NCBI GenBank assembly: GCA_050012375.1 | Contig: JBEKHH010000026.1 | Span: forward strand, 1 to 64,000 | Source: PALSA-1353 sp050012375 | GTDB taxonomy: Bacteria > Planctomycetota > Phycisphaerae > Tepidisphaerales > Tepidisphaeraceae | Reading direction: 5' to 3' | Length of the DNA: 64,000 bases | Shown: positions 35,701-44,773 of the stretch, piece after piece | How the letters are laid out: each line of letters opens with the position of its first letter | Numbering within the stretch: position 1 is the first letter of the stretch | Made by a program: the position numbers and the translations under genes | Notes under the pieces: model-generated | Databases searched by the model: none | What the model was told of the DNA's origin: nothing | What the model saw: the letters and a program-made list of their open reading frames with translations, nothing else

Positions 35701-36168
35701 TCGGCCGCGTTCTGCATCCAACTCTTGCGCAGCGTTCGCGGCCAGGGCCCGGAAAAATCACTCTCGCCCGACGATCCGCTGTTTCACCTGCTGGTCAAAC
35801 CGCGCGGCGTGTTCGACCTGCGCATCGCGAGCAAACTGGACAAATCGCTCACCGAGGGCCAGTCGAAGGTGGTGCAGCTTTTCCTCAAAAAAGACGGCGC
35901 CGTCGGCCTCGCCAATACATCCGACGCCGCCGCCGCCGATGATTTCGCCGCGCTGCTCCGCCACGTCGAGCGCCGCATCGGACAGACCGCTGACGAGATC
36001 ATCGCCGGGCGGATCGACATCCGTCCCTATCGGATGGGCACAACGACCCCGTGTTCCTCGTGCGAGTTCCGCGCCCTCTGCCGCCTGGAACCCAGCCCGG
36101 GGTGCTACGACGACCTGGAACCGATGACCCGGCCCGAAATGTTCCAGCGAATGAAGGAGGGATTGTGA
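32701..36168 (+). CDS. addB: AddB-like helicase-nuclease subunit
   Basis: 1155 aa. Walker A GRAGTGKT at residues 8-15 opens a UvrD-type fold; RTLAVRACVVLGLSEGQFPL and YLAMTRASDRLLVTRSA are conserved AddB stretches. The iron-sulfur nuclease cage is present: a Cys near residue 793 (FRMCPYQHF) and the C-terminal CSSCEFRALC, about residue 1117. The nuclease motif is GKIDRIDLLPDGSACAIDYR near residue 940: the lysine of the usual D-Y-K is arginine here, so cleavage by this subunit may be weakened. AddA lies immediately downstream. The pair resects double-strand breaks for RecA-dependent repair. Confidence 0.92.
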   Translation: MAVRFILGRAGTGKTQWCFDRILQAIRNQPLGPALYWIVPRQATFLAQRQLACAGGLGGYFRARILDLPDLATEILAECGPIALPEITDRGRRMILGHLLRELQDKLQFFSSVAHQPGLAAELDETFSEMERSGQEAAGIERQLSQTPVSLNPSLRAKIHDLSLIYSRYTQFLGQDRLDPNRRLTDALAAIDRCRSLRDCEVFVDSFYDFTGSERRAIASLAKVCRSLSVTLTIDPQDPCVANPHRIPADTSLFHRSEQAYRRLWFTLQENGVALEPPVLLKEPRRFQNPQLIRLERAFLFSPGSPPEETGEGKPPAIQLIEAPDRRAEVDAAARWIRRLTSAELRYRDIAVLMRAQEDYHQLIEASFREHNIPFFVDRRRTASHHPLLRLIRAALAVAITKWAHEPMMAILKTGLIGLSDAEADALENYVLLHGIHHGTWARPWTGRRRRRTEESGEALTPAPNADSIDALRRRFVERIAPFVLSVSASPRMPVRALASAVFRLLEDFQCRQQIVQWMERAAELHSLEERGEHERVWDELVKLFDELVDLFGDEPIALKDFSTILDSALEGFDLALTPPTVDQVLVGTVDRTRTLAVRACVVLGLSEGQFPLAGREDSVFTDSDRRTLGKSNIDLDPDTARRLLDEKFLGYLAMTRASDRLLVTRSASDDNGSPTAASPLWQRIVERIPNVAINPVPRQEDLPRQLIATPRQLVCGLMRWVRSGADDPSWEPIYQWLAAHAPNDDAIDAIRSRAWKALSYRNDAMLDPERAAALFHSPLNVTARQLESFRMCPYQHFARHGLQLTQRERRQVTGGDLSHIYHEVLERLVSGLIESSQAWQNLDENDAKRRISQLTEKLGRQLREELMLSTARNRYLLGHIEKTLGLVALAQKAAAQRGEFRPAFAGIRFGPTTGDPATDPRLPPLAVRTPAGNDVQLRGKIDRIDLLPDGSACAIDYRLMADRLDPASAFHGLSLQLLICLLVLEKNGHHLSPAGKLTPSAAFCIQLLRSVRGQGPEKSLSPDDPLFHLLVKPRGVFDLRIASKLDKSLTEGQSKVVQLFLKKDGAVGLANTSDAAAADDFAALLRHVERRIGQTADEIIAGRIDIRPYRMGTTTPCSSCEFRALCRLEPSPGCYDDLEPMTRPEMFQRMKEGL

Positions 36169-36295
36169 AACCAGAAATCCGAAACCCGAATGACGAATCA
36201 AGCCAGAATGACGAAATCCGAAACGGCCTTCATTCGGTCATTCGGATTTCGGATTTGATTCGTCATTCTGGTTTCTGGTTCCGGATTTCCTCTGG
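36167..36295. repeat. palindromic intergenic element (CCGAATGACGAATC family), copy 1
   Basis: The left half begins GAAACCAGAAATCCGAAACC and the right half ends CTGGTTCCGGATTTC. The two are imperfect reverse complements sharing a GAATGACGAATCA core, with a ~15-base centre. It fills the whole AddB-AddA gap and overlaps the AddB stop. A relative is at 45897-46066. Confidence 0.85.
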
Positions 36296-36307
36296 GGGCC
36301 ACAGCAA

Positions 36308-39300
36308 ATGACGAACTCCGCCCCCTCTGGCCCCTGGACTCCTCAGCAGCTCGCCGGCATCACCACCGTCGGCCACAGCCTGCTGGTCAGCGCCGCTGCC
36401 GGGTCCGGCAAAACCGCCGTCCTCGCCGAACGCTGCGCGCACCTCATTTGCCAAGCGAACAATCCTTGCGATGTCGATCAGCTCCTGGTGGTCACGTTCA
36501 CCGAATCGGCCGCAGCGGAAATGAAGACCCGCATCCAGCAGTCGCTTCGACGGAAGATGGCCGAGCATCCCTCCGATCGCATCGCCCGCCAAATCGACCT
36601 CGCCGAGCACGCCCACGTCAGCACCGTTCACGGCTTTTGCGCGCGGCTCCTGCGGCAGAATTTCACGCTGGCCGGGATCGATCCGGAATTCCAGATCCTT
36701 GACGCCGACGAGGCCGCGCTTCTTCGCCGCGATATCGCCACCGAACTTTTTCATTCCCGGTACGAGACCGATGAAAGCGGCGATTTTCCCCGGTTCATCG
36801 ATGCCTATGGCGACGGCAAGGACGAAGCCCTGGTCGAACAGGTCGTCGTAACGCATCAACTCCTGGCCAGCCTGACCGATCCCGACGGATGGATCGAGAA
36901 GAGCGACTCCGACATTCGCGAGGCCGCTGAAAAGCCGCTGGCGCAATCGACGCTGGGCCGGGATTTGCTCGGCCAGATCGAAACCGCGCTGGCGTCGCTC
37001 CTCCGCCGGTGCGACGACGCCAAGCGTTCGCTCCGCACCCTCGGCCGAGATTTCTTCCCCTATGTCCAACACCTTGAGGAACTCTCGCCGTTTTTTGTTC
37101 ATCTTCAGGACGTTTCGAGGCGGGAAGGGCTGGACATGCTCATCAGTGAGGTCGCCGATTTCCGCGCCGCCAAGCCGCGCGCCCCGGCGATTCGCGGCCA
37201 GCCGGCGAAAAAGGATTTGGCCAAATCCCTCGTCGATTCCGTGAAAAACGCGCTGGATGAACATCCGCTGGCGGATTTGCTCTCCTCGACCGGCGATCAG
37301 TGGCGCGAGGGAATGAAGCTGGTCGCTCCGCACGCGCGGGCGTTCTTGTCGCTGGTGCGGGATTTCGCCAAGGATTATTCCGCGGCCAAGGATGCCGATC
37401 GCGCCCTTGATTTTGCCGACCTGGAACGCCGGACTTTGGATATATTGCGGGATGGCGACGCGCGCCGCCCCTCCGCGCTGGCGCGGTCGCTGCACGAGCA
37501 GTTTCGACACGTTTTGGTGGATGAATATCAGGATATCAATCCCATTCAAGATGCAATCCTCGGCCTCGTGAGCCGGGAATGCGTCAGCGATAACGACGCC
37601 AATCTTTTTTGCGTAGGCGATGTGAAACAAAGCATTTTTCGCTTCCGCCTTGCCGAGCCGGGTCGGTTTCTCCGGCGGCACGAGCGTTTCTTCGCCACGG
37701 CGGACAAACGCCGCGGGGAAGTGATTCACTTGCGCGAGAACTTCCGCAGCCGCGCTCCGTTGCTGGAAGCGATCAACGGGGTGTTCGAGCGATTGATGAC
37801 GCGCCAGGCCGCGGAGATCGAATACGACGAATCGCACCGGCTCGCCGCCGGCCTTACGTTTCCGCCGCCCGGCGCCTCGGCGAGTTTCGCCGGCGCTCCG
37901 ATCGAATTGCATTTCATTCCGAAGGATCCTGGCGACGCCGAAGAGGTCGCCGGCGCTGAGCCCCTGCAGGAGTTGGAGCGCGTCGATTACGAGGCGATCC
38001 TACTTGCCCGGCGAATCCGGCAGTTGATGGGCCAGGACGGGTCCCCGCGCATGCACGTCGTCAAGCCCAACGCGGCGGGCGAGCCGAAGCCTGTGCCGAT
38101 CGACTACGGCGACATGGTGATCCTTCTGCGCGCCATGCAGCACAAGGCTGATCGATTTGCCGATGTGCTCCGCGCTCACGACATTCCAGTCCACAGCGAA
38201 GGCGGCACGGGCTTTTTCGAGGCCACCGAAGTCCGCGACATGATCTGCCTCCTGCAAATCCTCGATAACCAGCAGCAGGATATTCCGCTGGCCACGGTCC
38301 TCCGCAGCCCGCTTGGCGGCCTGCCCAATCCCGACGACGCGATGGCCCAGATTCGCCTCGCCTATCTCCTTGACCCCAGTCCAATCCCCTTTCACGAGGC
38401 GGTGAGCCGATACGCCGCCGAACAACGCGACGAGTTGGCGGCGCATCTCAACGATTTTCTCAATCGATTGACCCGATGGCGCGATCAGGCCAACAAGCGG
38501 CCGGTGGCCGAGCTGCTCTGGAGGTTGTACGAAGAAACCGGATACCTCGCCTTCTGCGGCGGGTTGGAAGACGCCCAGCAGCGCGTCGCCAATCTTCTCC
38601 ATCTGCATGAGCGCGCGGGGCAGTTCGGCTCCTTCCTCCGCCAGAGCCTCTATCGGTTCCTGCGCTTTCTGGAAAACCTCCAGGAGCAAAAGGACATCAG
38701 CCGCCCCTCGCCCGTCGGTCAGGCTGAGCAGGTGGTCCGAATCATGAGCATTCACCGCTCAAAGGGCCTGGAATTCCCGGTTGTCCTGCTGCCGGACCTG
38801 GGGAAACAGCACAATCTTACCGACACGCGCGGCCCCATCCTGGTGGATCGGCGCCTCGGGCTGGGCATGTCGGTCGTGGATCAGGAGCGGCTCATTCGCT
38901 ATCCGTCACTGGCTTCGACGCTGGTGGAACAAAGTATTCTGCGGCAAACGATGAGCGAGGAATTGCGCCTCCTCTACGTCGCCATGACCCGGGCCAAGGA
39001 ACATCTGATTCTGGTGGCCACTTGTGCCCAGACCGATCGCCAGGGTTGGATCAGCCAATGGACCGGGCATGTTGGACCGCTGCCGTCCGACGTGGTGCAG
39101 GGCGCACGCCGCGCGATCGATTGGCTGGGTCCCGTCGCCGCCATGACCGCCAACGCCCCATCGCCGATCTTCGAAATCCACGAACGCCCCGCCGCCGACG
39201 TTCGCGCCTGGAAAAACCCGCGTCACCAACGCCGGGAGTTTTCCGATCGTCAGCAGCGATTGGCGCGCCTCGAGCCGTTGCCGACCGATCCGCCGGTCTC

Positions 39301-40009
39301 CCAATCGGCGCGCCAGCTCATCGACCGATTCCAAACTGGCTATGCTTATGATTTCTTCTCGCGTTTGCCGGCCGCGGCGTCGGTTACTTCGCTTGCCAAA
39401 GGCGCGGCAGACGAGCCGCGTGATTCGGGCCCTTCCTTGCAGCGCAAGTTGGACCTGCCCCGGTTTTTCCTGGAGGAACAAGTCCCCAAGGCCACCGACG
39501 TCGGCAATGCCACGCATACCGTTCTCCAGTATTTCGACTTCGGCGCCGACGCGCAGCTCGACGACATTGAACGCCAAATTGCCAACCTGGTGGACCGCAA
39601 GCTGCTCCTCGCCGCCCAGGCCAAGCTCGTGGATCGCCAGGCCATTCATTGGCTGCTCCAGAGCGACGTGGGAAAGCTCATTCGAGCCAATCACGCGAAT
39701 CTCATCCGTGAACTCCCGTTCGCCCTGGCATACGAGCCGCCGGACGGCCCCCCCACCGCCGATGCCCTGGATCAGATCATGATCCGCGGCCGCATCGACT
39801 TGCTGGTGCCAGGTTCGCCCGGGCTATCGATCATCGATTACAAAACCGACAACGTCAGCGGGCCGGAGATGGACGAGCGAGTGGAAATCTACAGCCGCCA
39901 GATGCGCCTCTACGCCCAGGCGATCCGTAAAGTCGCCCATGAGCGCATTGCCGCGATTCATCTGGTATTTCTGCGGCCCAGGCAGATCGTCACTCTCGGC
40001 GCGGATTGA
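36308..40009 (+). CDS. addA: AddA helicase-nuclease subunit (UvrD superfamily 1)
   Basis: 1233 aa. Walker A SAAAGSGKTAVLAERC around residues 28-43; motif Ia-like VVTFTESAAAEMKTRI; Walker B DEYQDINPIQD; motif IV-VI region with IHRSKGLEFPVVLLPDLGKQ and LLYVAMTRAKEHLILVAT. The C-terminal PD-(D/E)XK nuclease has GRIDLLVPG and IIDYKTDN near residue 1177, with intact D-Y-K. It translocates 3'-5' and, with AddB, forms the RecBCD-type complex. The start (ATG 36308) is 139 bases after addB, separated by a palindrome that could affect mRNA stability between the subunits. Confidence 0.95.
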   Translation: MTNSAPSGPWTPQQLAGITTVGHSLLVSAAAGSGKTAVLAERCAHLICQANNPCDVDQLLVVTFTESAAAEMKTRIQQSLRRKMAEHPSDRIARQIDLAEHAHVSTVHGFCARLLRQNFTLAGIDPEFQILDADEAALLRRDIATELFHSRYETDESGDFPRFIDAYGDGKDEALVEQVVVTHQLLASLTDPDGWIEKSDSDIREAAEKPLAQSTLGRDLLGQIETALASLLRRCDDAKRSLRTLGRDFFPYVQHLEELSPFFVHLQDVSRREGLDMLISEVADFRAAKPRAPAIRGQPAKKDLAKSLVDSVKNALDEHPLADLLSSTGDQWREGMKLVAPHARAFLSLVRDFAKDYSAAKDADRALDFADLERRTLDILRDGDARRPSALARSLHEQFRHVLVDEYQDINPIQDAILGLVSRECVSDNDANLFCVGDVKQSIFRFRLAEPGRFLRRHERFFATADKRRGEVIHLRENFRSRAPLLEAINGVFERLMTRQAAEIEYDESHRLAAGLTFPPPGASASFAGAPIELHFIPKDPGDAEEVAGAEPLQELERVDYEAILLARRIRQLMGQDGSPRMHVVKPNAAGEPKPVPIDYGDMVILLRAMQHKADRFADVLRAHDIPVHSEGGTGFFEATEVRDMICLLQILDNQQQDIPLATVLRSPLGGLPNPDDAMAQIRLAYLLDPSPIPFHEAVSRYAAEQRDELAAHLNDFLNRLTRWRDQANKRPVAELLWRLYEETGYLAFCGGLEDAQQRVANLLHLHERAGQFGSFLRQSLYRFLRFLENLQEQKDISRPSPVGQAEQVVRIMSIHRSKGLEFPVVLLPDLGKQHNLTDTRGPILVDRRLGLGMSVVDQERLIRYPSLASTLVEQSILRQTMSEELRLLYVAMTRAKEHLILVATCAQTDRQGWISQWTGHVGPLPSDVVQGARRAIDWLGPVAAMTANAPSPIFEIHERPAADVRAWKNPRHQRREFSDRQQRLARLEPLPTDPPVSQSARQLIDRFQTGYAYDFFSRLPAAASVTSLAKGAADEPRDSGPSLQRKLDLPRFFLEEQVPKATDVGNATHTVLQYFDFGADAQLDDIERQIANLVDRKLLLAAQAKLVDRQAIHWLLQSDVGKLIRANHANLIRELPFALAYEPPDGPPTADALDQIMIRGRIDLLVPGSPGLSIIDYKTDNVSGPEMDERVEIYSRQMRLYAQAIRKVAHERIAAIHLVFLRPRQIVTLGAD

Positions 40010-40035
40010 GGCGCTTGCGCAAAGACGCCAAGGCA

Positions 40036-40179
40036 ACCACGAAGGCGCGAAGATCGCGAAGACAGCCGCGAAGAATGCTGACCTCCCCGCGTCTTTCCCC
40101 GCGCTTCTGCGTCTCTGCGGTCCAGCTTATTTCTTGCATTTCTTCGCGGCTGTCTTCGCGATCGTCGCGCCTTCGTGGT
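40036..40179. repeat. 39-bp inverted repeat (CGCGAAG family)
   Basis: The left arm 40036-40074 begins ACCACGAAGGCGCGAAGATC; the right arm 40141-40179 is its reverse complement with one mismatch in 39. The loop is 66 bases. It lies in the gap between the convergent addA and lpxB genes and could act as a bidirectional terminator. Related arms are at 52555-52689. Confidence 0.9.
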
Positions 40180-40216
40180 GGTCTTCATTCTTCTGCGCGG
40201 CAAGCTACGGCGAGTG

Positions 40217-41410
40217 CTAGACGGTATCGGCCCTTCCGAGCATCAAATCATTTGCCAGCCGCGCAGCGTTGCGGCTTGCTCCCGGCCGATTCAAACCGCG
40301 AATCAGGTTCCGTAGCCGATCGCGCTGCTCCGACAGAAGCTCGGGATTGCGCAGATATTCCAGCGCCTTGTCCGCCACGGGCTGATTCGAGCCGTACCAG
40401 GGGATGAATTCCGGCACGATGTTCTGCCGGCTGTCATTCAGCAGATTCACGAGCGAATAGGTGCGCGTCTTGACGATCCAACGGGCGAGGAGATGCCAGA
40501 CGAGCGGGTTGAGCCGATAAACCACGATCTGGGGGGCGCCGTGTCCCGCCGCGTGAAGCGTCGCCGTGCCGGAGACGGTCAAACACAGATCGCACTGGGG
40601 AACCAATTCGTTGAATTGGTTGAGACCGAGCGTAAACGGCCCGATCGTTTCCAGACCCTTCGCGTTTTCCACCGCCGGCGAATGGGCGGAATATTTCGCC
40701 TGCAAAGACCGCTTCACCACGTCATGGGTCGCCGGCATGGTCGGGATGAGGAACCTGGCCTCGGGAAACGCCTCCAGAATTCGCTGGCAAACCTCCAGGA
40801 GATGATCGAAATTCTCCCGGGCGACGCCTGACCGCGAGCCGGGAATCACTCCGATCACCGGCGGACGATGCGGAAAGCGGTGCATGGGATCGTCCGGCGG
40901 GCGGGTCGGCAAGTCATCGAACAGCGGATGTCCCACGAACGTCGCCTCCACGCCGTGATCGTGGAAGAATTTTTCCTCGAACGGCAAAATACAGGCGACC
41001 CGATCGACGTAACGCCGCAGCCGCTTCATTCGTCCGGGCCGGCTCGCCCAGACCTGCGGCGTAATGTAATACATCACGGGTATTTTCAATCCATGCCCCA
41101 GCTTGGCCCAATGCCAGTTCATCGCCCAGGAATCGATGCAGACGAGCAGGTCCGGCCGGTGCTCGCGAAAATAGCCGCGCGTCCATTTGAGGATTCGCCT
41201 CAGCTCGAAGTAGCGGAAGATCGCCTTCAACCCCATGGCCGCGCGCTGCACCGTGTCGTAATGCACCAAAGCGCCGGCGGCGACCATCGAGCCTCCCCCG
41301 ATCCCTTCGATGATGATGTCTTTATCCATGGCCCTGAGTTCCCGGATAAACAACGCCGCGTGCTGGTCGCCGCTGGCTTCTCCTACGGAGATGAATACCC
41401 GCCGGGCCAT
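40217..41410 (-). CDS. lpxB: lipid-A-disaccharide synthase
   Basis: 397 aa. The N-terminal signature FISVGEASGDQHAALFIREL matches the GT19 family. Further conserved parts are GIGGGSMVAAG, IDSWAMNWH, the YYITPQVWASRPGRMKRLR segment and PFEEKFFHDHGVEATFVGHP; later come VIPGSRSG and, near the end, TVSGTATLHAAGHGAPQIVV. LpxB joins UDP-2,3-diacylglucosamine and lipid X at the inner membrane, making the lipid A disaccharide. No other lpx gene is in the window. It supports an outer membrane with lipid A. Confidence 0.95.
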   Translation of the reverse strand: MARRVFISVGEASGDQHAALFIRELRAMDKDIIIEGIGGGSMVAAGALVHYDTVQRAAMGLKAIFRYFELRRILKWTRGYFREHRPDLLVCIDSWAMNWHWAKLGHGLKIPVMYYITPQVWASRPGRMKRLRRYVDRVACILPFEEKFFHDHGVEATFVGHPLFDDLPTRPPDDPMHRFPHRPPVIGVIPGSRSGVARENFDHLLEVCQRILEAFPEARFLIPTMPATHDVVKRSLQAKYSAHSPAVENAKGLETIGPFTLGLNQFNELVPQCDLCLTVSGTATLHAAGHGAPQIVVYRLNPLVWHLLARWIVKTRTYSLVNLLNDSRQNIVPEFIPWYGSNQPVADKALEYLRNPELLSEQRDRLRNLIRGLNRPGASRNAARLANDLMLGRADTV

Positions 41411-41541
41411 GGGCCCAGAGTCGAGCGAAATAACCGGGGTGTGTCAAGCGGCCCATCGTTCGCCACATCCAAAATAAGCGGCGAACTCCTGCTGTACTGC
41501 CTAATTGTTATGATCCTCCCGTCTCAAACAACGAGGGCTGC

Positions 41542-42141
41542 ATGTTCGTTCCCTGGCACGATATGTTTGCATTGCAATTGCCGGTTCTGGAAAAACTCCT
41601 TCGGCCGGTTTTTGTTTATCTCTTTCTGCTTGTCGGCCTCCGCCTGGCCGGAAAACGCGAGCTGGCGCAGCTCAACCCGTTCGATCTGGTCGTCCTGCTG
41701 ACGCTCTCGAACACGGTGCAGAACGCCATCATTGGCGACGACACTACGGTCACCGGCGGAATTCTCGGCGCGGCGATGCTGCTGCTGGTCAACTATCTGA
41801 TCGTGCGGTTTGTCCATCGACACCACAGGCTGGAAAAACTTGTCGAAGGCAGCCGCGACTACATCATTCGCAACGGCCGTGTCCTGCGGACGCATCTGGA
41901 CAAGGAACTGATGAGCCGCGCCGAGTTGGCCGCGGCGGCGCATCGCCAGGGAATCGGCTCGCTGGCGGAAGTGGAAAGCGCCGTCCTCGAGCCGACCGGC
42001 ACCATTACGTTTGTCGCGAAGAAACCGACCTCCGACGATATCCGCCATCATGAGTTGATGGACGCCGTGGAGCATCTGCGTGTGGAGTTGGCCCAATGGC
42101 GCGGCGAAAAAGGGGCGGCCGATTCAGGGACCGGTCGTTGA
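41542..42141 (+). CDS. DUF421 (YetF-like) membrane protein
   Basis: 199 aa. Three membrane segments in the first ~90 residues (VFVYLFLLVGLRLAGKRELA, then NPFDLVVLLTLSNTVQNAI and a third near LGAAMLLLVNYLIVRF) are followed by the soluble DUF421 domain with NGRVLRTHLDKELMSRAELA and a GTITFVAKKPTSDD end. The family occurs in sporulating and other bacteria with unknown molecular role. Its 3' end overlaps the convergent glycosyltransferase gene by 18 bases. Confidence 0.88.
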   Translation: MFVPWHDMFALQLPVLEKLLRPVFVYLFLLVGLRLAGKRELAQLNPFDLVVLLTLSNTVQNAIIGDDTTVTGGILGAAMLLLVNYLIVRFVHRHHRLEKLVEGSRDYIIRNGRVLRTHLDKELMSRAELAAAAHRQGIGSLAEVESAVLEPTGTITFVAKKPTSDDIRHHELMDAVEHLRVELAQWRGEKGAADSGTGR

Positions 42142-43656
42142 TGGCGGTTGCCGCAGGCCGGCCACGGATGGATAGATGAACGCCTCGCATGTTCCTTCGT
42201 CCCCGCCGAAGAACTCCTCGTGCACCAGCGGGGCGGCGCCCATTGCCCGGGTGATTTGATCCTTCAATCCCTCGGGGTCGATGCGCGTGCTGAAGATCCA
42301 GAGCGGCCCCGTGGTCAGGTTCGGCAAGTCCGACGGTTGCACATCCCAAACCAGCCGATGCGGCCATTCGTGCAAATACCACCGCGTCAGGATCGCGGAT
42401 TTGTAGCCGTTCTCCAGCACCGCCACGGTCGCATCCGCTGGAGCGCGATGAAACTCATCGCGCAGAAACCGGCGGTTGGCGGCATCCCGCCGCGCTTCGC
42501 TTGTCGGCATGACAACCGTGCCCACGGCCCCGACCAACCCGAAGATCAGGAGAAAACCGAAAACGCCCAACTGGGCGTTTCCCAGCGTCCGCTGGGCTCT
42601 GGCAAATCGCTCGATGATCGCGGCGGACCCGGCGCCGATCATGAGGCACATCGGCCCAACGAGATGCTGCCCCACGCGGGGACTGTCGGCATACGGATAT
42701 CGCCTCAGCAGGGCGGCGATGAACGTCATGGCAAACGGCGCGAGGAGCAAACAGGCGATCGGCCCGCGTCCCCGGCGAAAAAGCACCACCGCCCCCACTA
42801 CCAGCAGCGCGAAGCTCGCGCCAGACCAGGGCGACGCCAAATCAATCGGATACCCGAAAAAATTGTCGGTATGGCTACGCCAGAACCAGACAACAAATTG
42901 CAGCGGATTGAATGGCGGAAAAACCCAGCATCTCACCTGGTCCGGCCCGGACCCGGCGAATTGCGTGCCGATGAATACTTCGATCAGCAGCCCAAAACTC
43001 GCCGCGACCACGACGGCGAATACCGCGGCGAGCACGCGCTGACGCACGGTGATTTTCCGAACCATCACAAACAGCGTCGCTGCAATCCCCCCGGCCACGA
43101 AAACACTTGGCAACGACATGAACAAAGCGAATGGCGTAAGGAGAATAAGAAACACCAGCCACCGATCGCGCCTCCCCAGCAGGAACAGCGTCGCTGGAAC
43201 CAGCAGCATCATGCTGACCAACAAGTCGATCCCGTACGGCTTCAATTCGACGGCATGGCGGATGCTCAGGTCTGACACTGCCAGGATGCCCGTGGCGATG
43301 GTCGCCGCCAGTGGCTCTAGAATCTTTCTTGCCCAAAAGCCGAAAAGAATGACTGCCGACACCCCCGCCAGCGTAGGAATCAGCCGCATGGTGTATTCGG
43401 ACATTCCCAGCGCCCGATACAACGCCCGCTCGGCCCAGAGGAATCCGATCGGGGCGACCTGGATGTACTCCAACGGCTGGAGCAACTGGCGATAGCCGCG
43501 ATCGAGAATATTGACCCCGAGAAACCCCTCATCCCCCCAGAGCGGCAGGCCGAGCGCGTAGCGAAACAGGCGCAGCGTCACGCCGACAACCACGAACAGG
43601 ATCAGCCAGCGCTCCAGGCGCGGACCTCGAATGTGCTGGGCCGACAAATCCTCCAT
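42124..43656 (-). CDS. GT39/ArnT-like membrane glycosyltransferase or related protein
   Basis: 510 aa with about ten membrane segments. The first extracytoplasmic loop has WGDEGFLGVNILDRGYRQLL, equivalent to the acidic D-E motif of dolichyl/undecaprenyl-phosphate-sugar glycosyltransferases (PMT_2). Other features are ERALYRALGMSEYTMRLIPT and AVELKPYGIDLL. Such enzymes move a sugar from a polyprenyl carrier to lipid or protein outside the inner membrane. It sits beside lpxB and polysaccharide genes, consistent with envelope modification, but substrates are unknown. Confidence 0.8.
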   Translation of the reverse strand: MEDLSAQHIRGPRLERWLILFVVVGVTLRLFRYALGLPLWGDEGFLGVNILDRGYRQLLQPLEYIQVAPIGFLWAERALYRALGMSEYTMRLIPTLAGVSAVILFGFWARKILEPLAATIATGILAVSDLSIRHAVELKPYGIDLLVSMMLLVPATLFLLGRRDRWLVFLILLTPFALFMSLPSVFVAGGIAATLFVMVRKITVRQRVLAAVFAVVVAASFGLLIEVFIGTQFAGSGPDQVRCWVFPPFNPLQFVVWFWRSHTDNFFGYPIDLASPWSGASFALLVVGAVVLFRRGRGPIACLLLAPFAMTFIAALLRRYPYADSPRVGQHLVGPMCLMIGAGSAAIIERFARAQRTLGNAQLGVFGFLLIFGLVGAVGTVVMPTSEARRDAANRRFLRDEFHRAPADATVAVLENGYKSAILTRWYLHEWPHRLVWDVQPSDLPNLTTGPLWIFSTRIDPEGLKDQITRAMGAAPLVHEEFFGGDEGTCEAFIYPSVAGLRQPPSTTGP

Positions 43657-43750
43657 GAACGGCTGTTGAATCTATGGGGCCAAGCCCCGGATGTACATCG
43701 GCCCCCCCTTTTTTTGTTGTCGCTTGCCGCTATCGTCCGATAATGGTGCA

Positions 43751-44434
43751 ATGGACGTTGTTTTAATTGGCGCGGGCGGCCACGGTCGCGTTGTTCTGGA
43801 TATTCTGCGAGCGGCCGGCGTTCACAAGCCCATCGGATTTCTCGATGCCGACCCCCAACTCACCGGACTGACGATTGGGGGCTTGCCGGTGCTGGGTCAG
43901 GTGAATCTTTTGCCGAAGCTCAAAAGTCAAAAGGTGAAGGGCGCCATCATCTCCATCGGAGATAACCTGCCGCGCCGTCGATACTTCCAAAAAGTTGCCG
44001 ACCATGGATTTGAGCTGGTGAACGCCGTTCACCCGGGCAGTCAGGTATCCTCGACCGCCCATCTTGGCCGCAATGTCGTGATCGCGGCCGGCGCGGTCAT
44101 CAGCACGGATGCCCGCCTTGGCGACGGGGTTATCGTCAACACCTCCGCGGTTGTCGATCACGAATGCGAAATCGGCCGGGCCGTGCATATCTGCCCTTCG
44201 GCAACGCTGGCCGGGCGAGTCCGCGTCGGGGATGAAACTTTTATCGGCCTGGGATGTAATATCATACAGTGCTTGAAGATCGGGTCGCGTGCGGTCGTGG
44301 GGGCTGGGGCCGTGGTCATTCAGGACGTGCCGGACGGGGCTACGGTCGTCGGCGTCCCCGCACGGGTGATTAAGGTCGATCAAGCGGTCCTTGAACCGAC
44401 TGGTGAAGCGACCGGGGAACCGGCGCCGGTTTAA
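43751..44434 (+). CDS. NeuD/PglD-type sugar O/N-acyltransferase
   Basis: 227 aa from the ATG at 43751, chosen because the family begins at the Rossmann-like VVLIGAGGHGRVVLDILRAA. The middle has VNAVHPGSQVSSTAHLGRNV, and the left-handed beta-helix hexapeptide repeats run to the C-terminus (VVIAAGAVISTDARLGDGVI ... VVDHECEIGRAVHICPSATL). The family acetylates aminosugars such as bacillosamine or sialic acid precursors using acetyl-CoA. It lies in the polysaccharide region; no matching aminotransferase or dehydratase is nearby. The last ~15 residues (Thr/Glu/Pro-rich) extend past the usual end. Confidence 0.9.
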   Translation: MDVVLIGAGGHGRVVLDILRAAGVHKPIGFLDADPQLTGLTIGGLPVLGQVNLLPKLKSQKVKGAIISIGDNLPRRRYFQKVADHGFELVNAVHPGSQVSSTAHLGRNVVIAAGAVISTDARLGDGVIVNTSAVVDHECEIGRAVHICPSATLAGRVRVGDETFIGLGCNIIQCLKIGSRAVVGAGAVVIQDVPDGATVVGVPARVIKVDQAVLEPTGEATGEPAPV

Positions 44435-44505
44435 TGGAAACTTTTGCATAAATTCATTGCCAGTAACGGCCGACAGGGGTAATATTAGGGTACATGGAGG
44501 TTTTG

Positions 44506-44688
44506 ATGAGCGCCGTTTACAATCCCGAGTCGGATTTGATCGCCGAGATCGAACGGCTCGAACTCGAGGCGCGTCAAGTGCGCCGCATCATCGAGCATGT
44601 CCGCGGTCCGGAGGACCGGCGCGTGCTCAACCGTCAGTTACAGGAATTGAAGGACCAGATCGAGTTTCTGCGTCAGCGAGTCCCGTGA
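44506..44688 (+). CDS. small conserved-looking coiled-coil protein
   Basis: 60 aa from the ATG at 44506. That start is favoured over the ATG at 44494 because a GGAGG lies 5 bases before it. The sequence is charged and helical (ESDLIAEIERLELEARQVRR ... LQELKDQIEFLRQRVP), a probable short coiled coil. A well-formed terminator follows, which argues for a real transcription unit. Function unknown. Confidence 0.7.
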   Translation: MSAVYNPESDLIAEIERLELEARQVRRIIEHVRGPEDRRVLNRQLQELKDQIEFLRQRVP

Positions 44689-44716
44689 CCCTCGCGCAAG
44701 ATTGCAAATTTCACAG

Positions 44717-44744
44717 AGGACCCCTTGCCGGGGTCCTTCTTTTT
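44717..44744 (+). terminator. rho-independent terminator
   Basis: Perfect 8-bp stem AGGACCCC/GGGGTCCT around a 5-base loop, followed by TCTTTTT. It lies 28 bases after the small coiled-coil gene and before the WecA-like gene. Confidence 0.92.
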
Positions 44745-44773
44745 AGCCTTTCTCGCCCGCACTTGGCCTGTCC

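Noticed and set aside
36263..37912. 549-aa antisense frame opposite addA
   Set aside because: addA motifs are on the + strand; the antisense frame has no family features.
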